Positions 12,365 through 13,102 of a DNA stretch of 13,102 bases are shown piece by piece (the first letter of the stretch is position 1; every line of letters begins with the position of its first letter). The DNA comes from CAZAQB01 sp964487155 (GTDB taxonomy: Bacteria; Pseudomonadota; Gammaproteobacteria; Nitrococcales; Nitrococcaceae), in the NCBI GenBank assembly GCA_964487155.1, contig CAZAQB010000097.1, positions 1-13,102 on the forward strand, in the 5' to 3' direction. A model generated the notes under the pieces. The model was not told the origin of the DNA and ran no database searches. It saw only the letters and a list, made by a program, of their open reading frames with translations. The position numbers and the translations under genes are program-made.

Positions 12365-13101
12365 CTCTGGCGATCATCGGCGGCACCGGGCTCACCACGC
12401 TGCGCGGCCTGGAGATTACCCACCGGGAGATGGTGCGTACCCCCTATGGCGAGCCCTCCGGGCCGGTCACCCACGGCGTGCTCCACGGCCGGAAGGTCAT
12501 GTTCCTGGCGCGGCACGGCTACAACCACACCATCCCGCCTCACCGGGTCAACTACCGGGCCAACCTGTGGGCGCTGCACCACGCTGAGGCCAGCCGGCTG
12601 CTGGCCGTGGCGGCGGTTGGGGGCATCAGCGACGGCTTCCACCCCGGGCGGCTGGCTTTCCCGGACCAGATCATCGACTACACCTGGGGCCGTGACCACA
12701 CCTACTTCGACGAGGATCTGAGGCAGGTGGTGCACGTGGATTTCACCGGGCCCTACGACCCGGAGTTGCGCCGGCTGCTGCTGGGTGCCGACGTGGAAGT
12801 CGGCCTGGACGCCATCCCCGAGGGCACGTACGCCGCCACCCAGGGCCCGCGGCTGGAGACTGCCGCCGAGATCCGGCGGCTGGCCCGGGACGGCTGCGAC
12901 ATGGTGGGGATGACTGGCATGCCCGAGGCGGTGCTGGCCCGGGAGCTGGAACTGCCGTACGCGGCCTGCGCGGTGGTGGCGAACTGGGCCGCCGGGCTCG
13001 GCGGCCGCGAGCAGGTGGCCATGTCGGAGATCGAGCAGAACCTGCGGCTGGGAATGGAGCGGGTCCGGGAACTGCTGGGGGCGTTGATCCCGCGCCTCTA
13101 G
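12361..13101 (+). CDS. S-methyl-5'-thioinosine/thioadenosine phosphorylase
   Basis: PNP/MTAP-family nucleoside phosphorylase of 246 residues, complete to the TAG one base before the window ends. It cleaves methylthio-nucleosides with phosphate to methylthioribose-1-phosphate plus base, recycling the by-product of polyamine and acyl-homoserine-lactone synthesis. Motifs are GGTG (7-10, phosphate loop), RHGYNHTIPPHRVNYRAN (51-68), GTYAATQGPRLETAAEIR (155-172) and MVGMTGMPEA (181-190). At the base-selecting position it reads VVANWAAG with N208, as in 6-oxopurine PNPs, where MTAPs have an Asp-x-Asp. Together with the coupled hypoxanthine phosphoribosyltransferase gene and nagZ nearby (as in Pseudomonas, where a methylthioinosine phosphorylase adjoins nagZ), this favours thioinosine as substrate; that specificity is inference. 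The GTG start overlaps the hpt stop. Confidence 0.92.
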   Translation: MTLAIIGGTGLTTLRGLEITHREMVRTPYGEPSGPVTHGVLHGRKVMFLARHGYNHTIPPHRVNYRANLWALHHAEASRLLAVAAVGGISDGFHPGRLAFPDQIIDYTWGRDHTYFDEDLRQVVHVDFTGPYDPELRRLLLGADVEVGLDAIPEGTYAATQGPRLETAAEIRRLARDGCDMVGMTGMPEAVLARELELPYAACAVVANWAAGLGGREQVAMSEIEQNLRLGMERVRELLGALIPRL

Positions 13102-13102
13102 C

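Overview
The window is a dense, GC-rich stretch of bacterial chromosome. It carries thirteen recognisable protein genes and no rRNA, tRNA, CRISPR array, insertion sequence, phage or plasmid gene that I can see. Gene content (acetoacetyl-CoA synthetase, BPG-dependent phosphoglycerate mutase, nagZ next to a thioinosine-type phosphorylase, a YiiD-type thioesterase, a DsrE-like protein) and the REP-like palindromes point to a high-GC gammaproteobacterium, perhaps a Chromatiales/Ectothiorhodospiraceae-like or pseudomonad-like lineage. That placement is inference; nothing here fixes the genus.

Layout: positions 1-186 are a comparatively AT-rich intergenic tail with a small 10-bp-period repeat. From 187 to 8533 every gene lies on the minus strand. 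In transcription order (right to left) they are a YiiD-type hotdog thioesterase, a periplasmic amino-acid/amide-type substrate-binding protein, a transmembrane chemoreceptor (MCP), gpmA, a short-chain dehydrogenase, a small membrane-anchored DUF1499 protein, and acetoacetyl-CoA synthetase. gpmA, the SDR and the DUF1499 gene are separated by about 10 bp or less and look like one operon. Between DUF1499 and acetoacetyl-CoA synthetase sits a plus-strand fragment that reads as the last ~26 codons of a D-3-hydroxybutyrate dehydrogenase. It is probably the scar of a lost ketone-body/PHB partner gene.

Positions 8534-9109 form a 576-bp divergent intergenic region with two inverted copies of a REP-like hairpin. 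From 9110 to the end every gene lies on the plus strand. A CYTH-domain protein, a YkuD (L,D-transpeptidase-fold) protein without signal peptide, and nagZ are chained by two 4-nt GTGA stop/start overlaps. A DsrE-like protein follows, with a consensus -10 box upstream. Last come a hypoxanthine phosphoribosyltransferase and a methylthioinosine/methylthioadenosine phosphorylase, again joined by a GTGA overlap.

Functionally, three small modules stand out. (1) A lone periplasmic binding protein is followed by a chemoreceptor, with no transporter genes nearby, which suggests ligand delivery to chemotaxis rather than uptake. (2) A cytoplasmic-looking YkuD protein is translationally coupled to NagZ, which fits cytoplasmic peptidoglycan recycling. 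(3) A purine phosphorylase is coupled to hypoxanthine phosphoribosyltransferase, which would release hypoxanthine from methylthioinosine and return it to IMP. I found no sign of a defence system or an entirely new class of system. The most novel-looking items are these couplings and the covarying REP pair.
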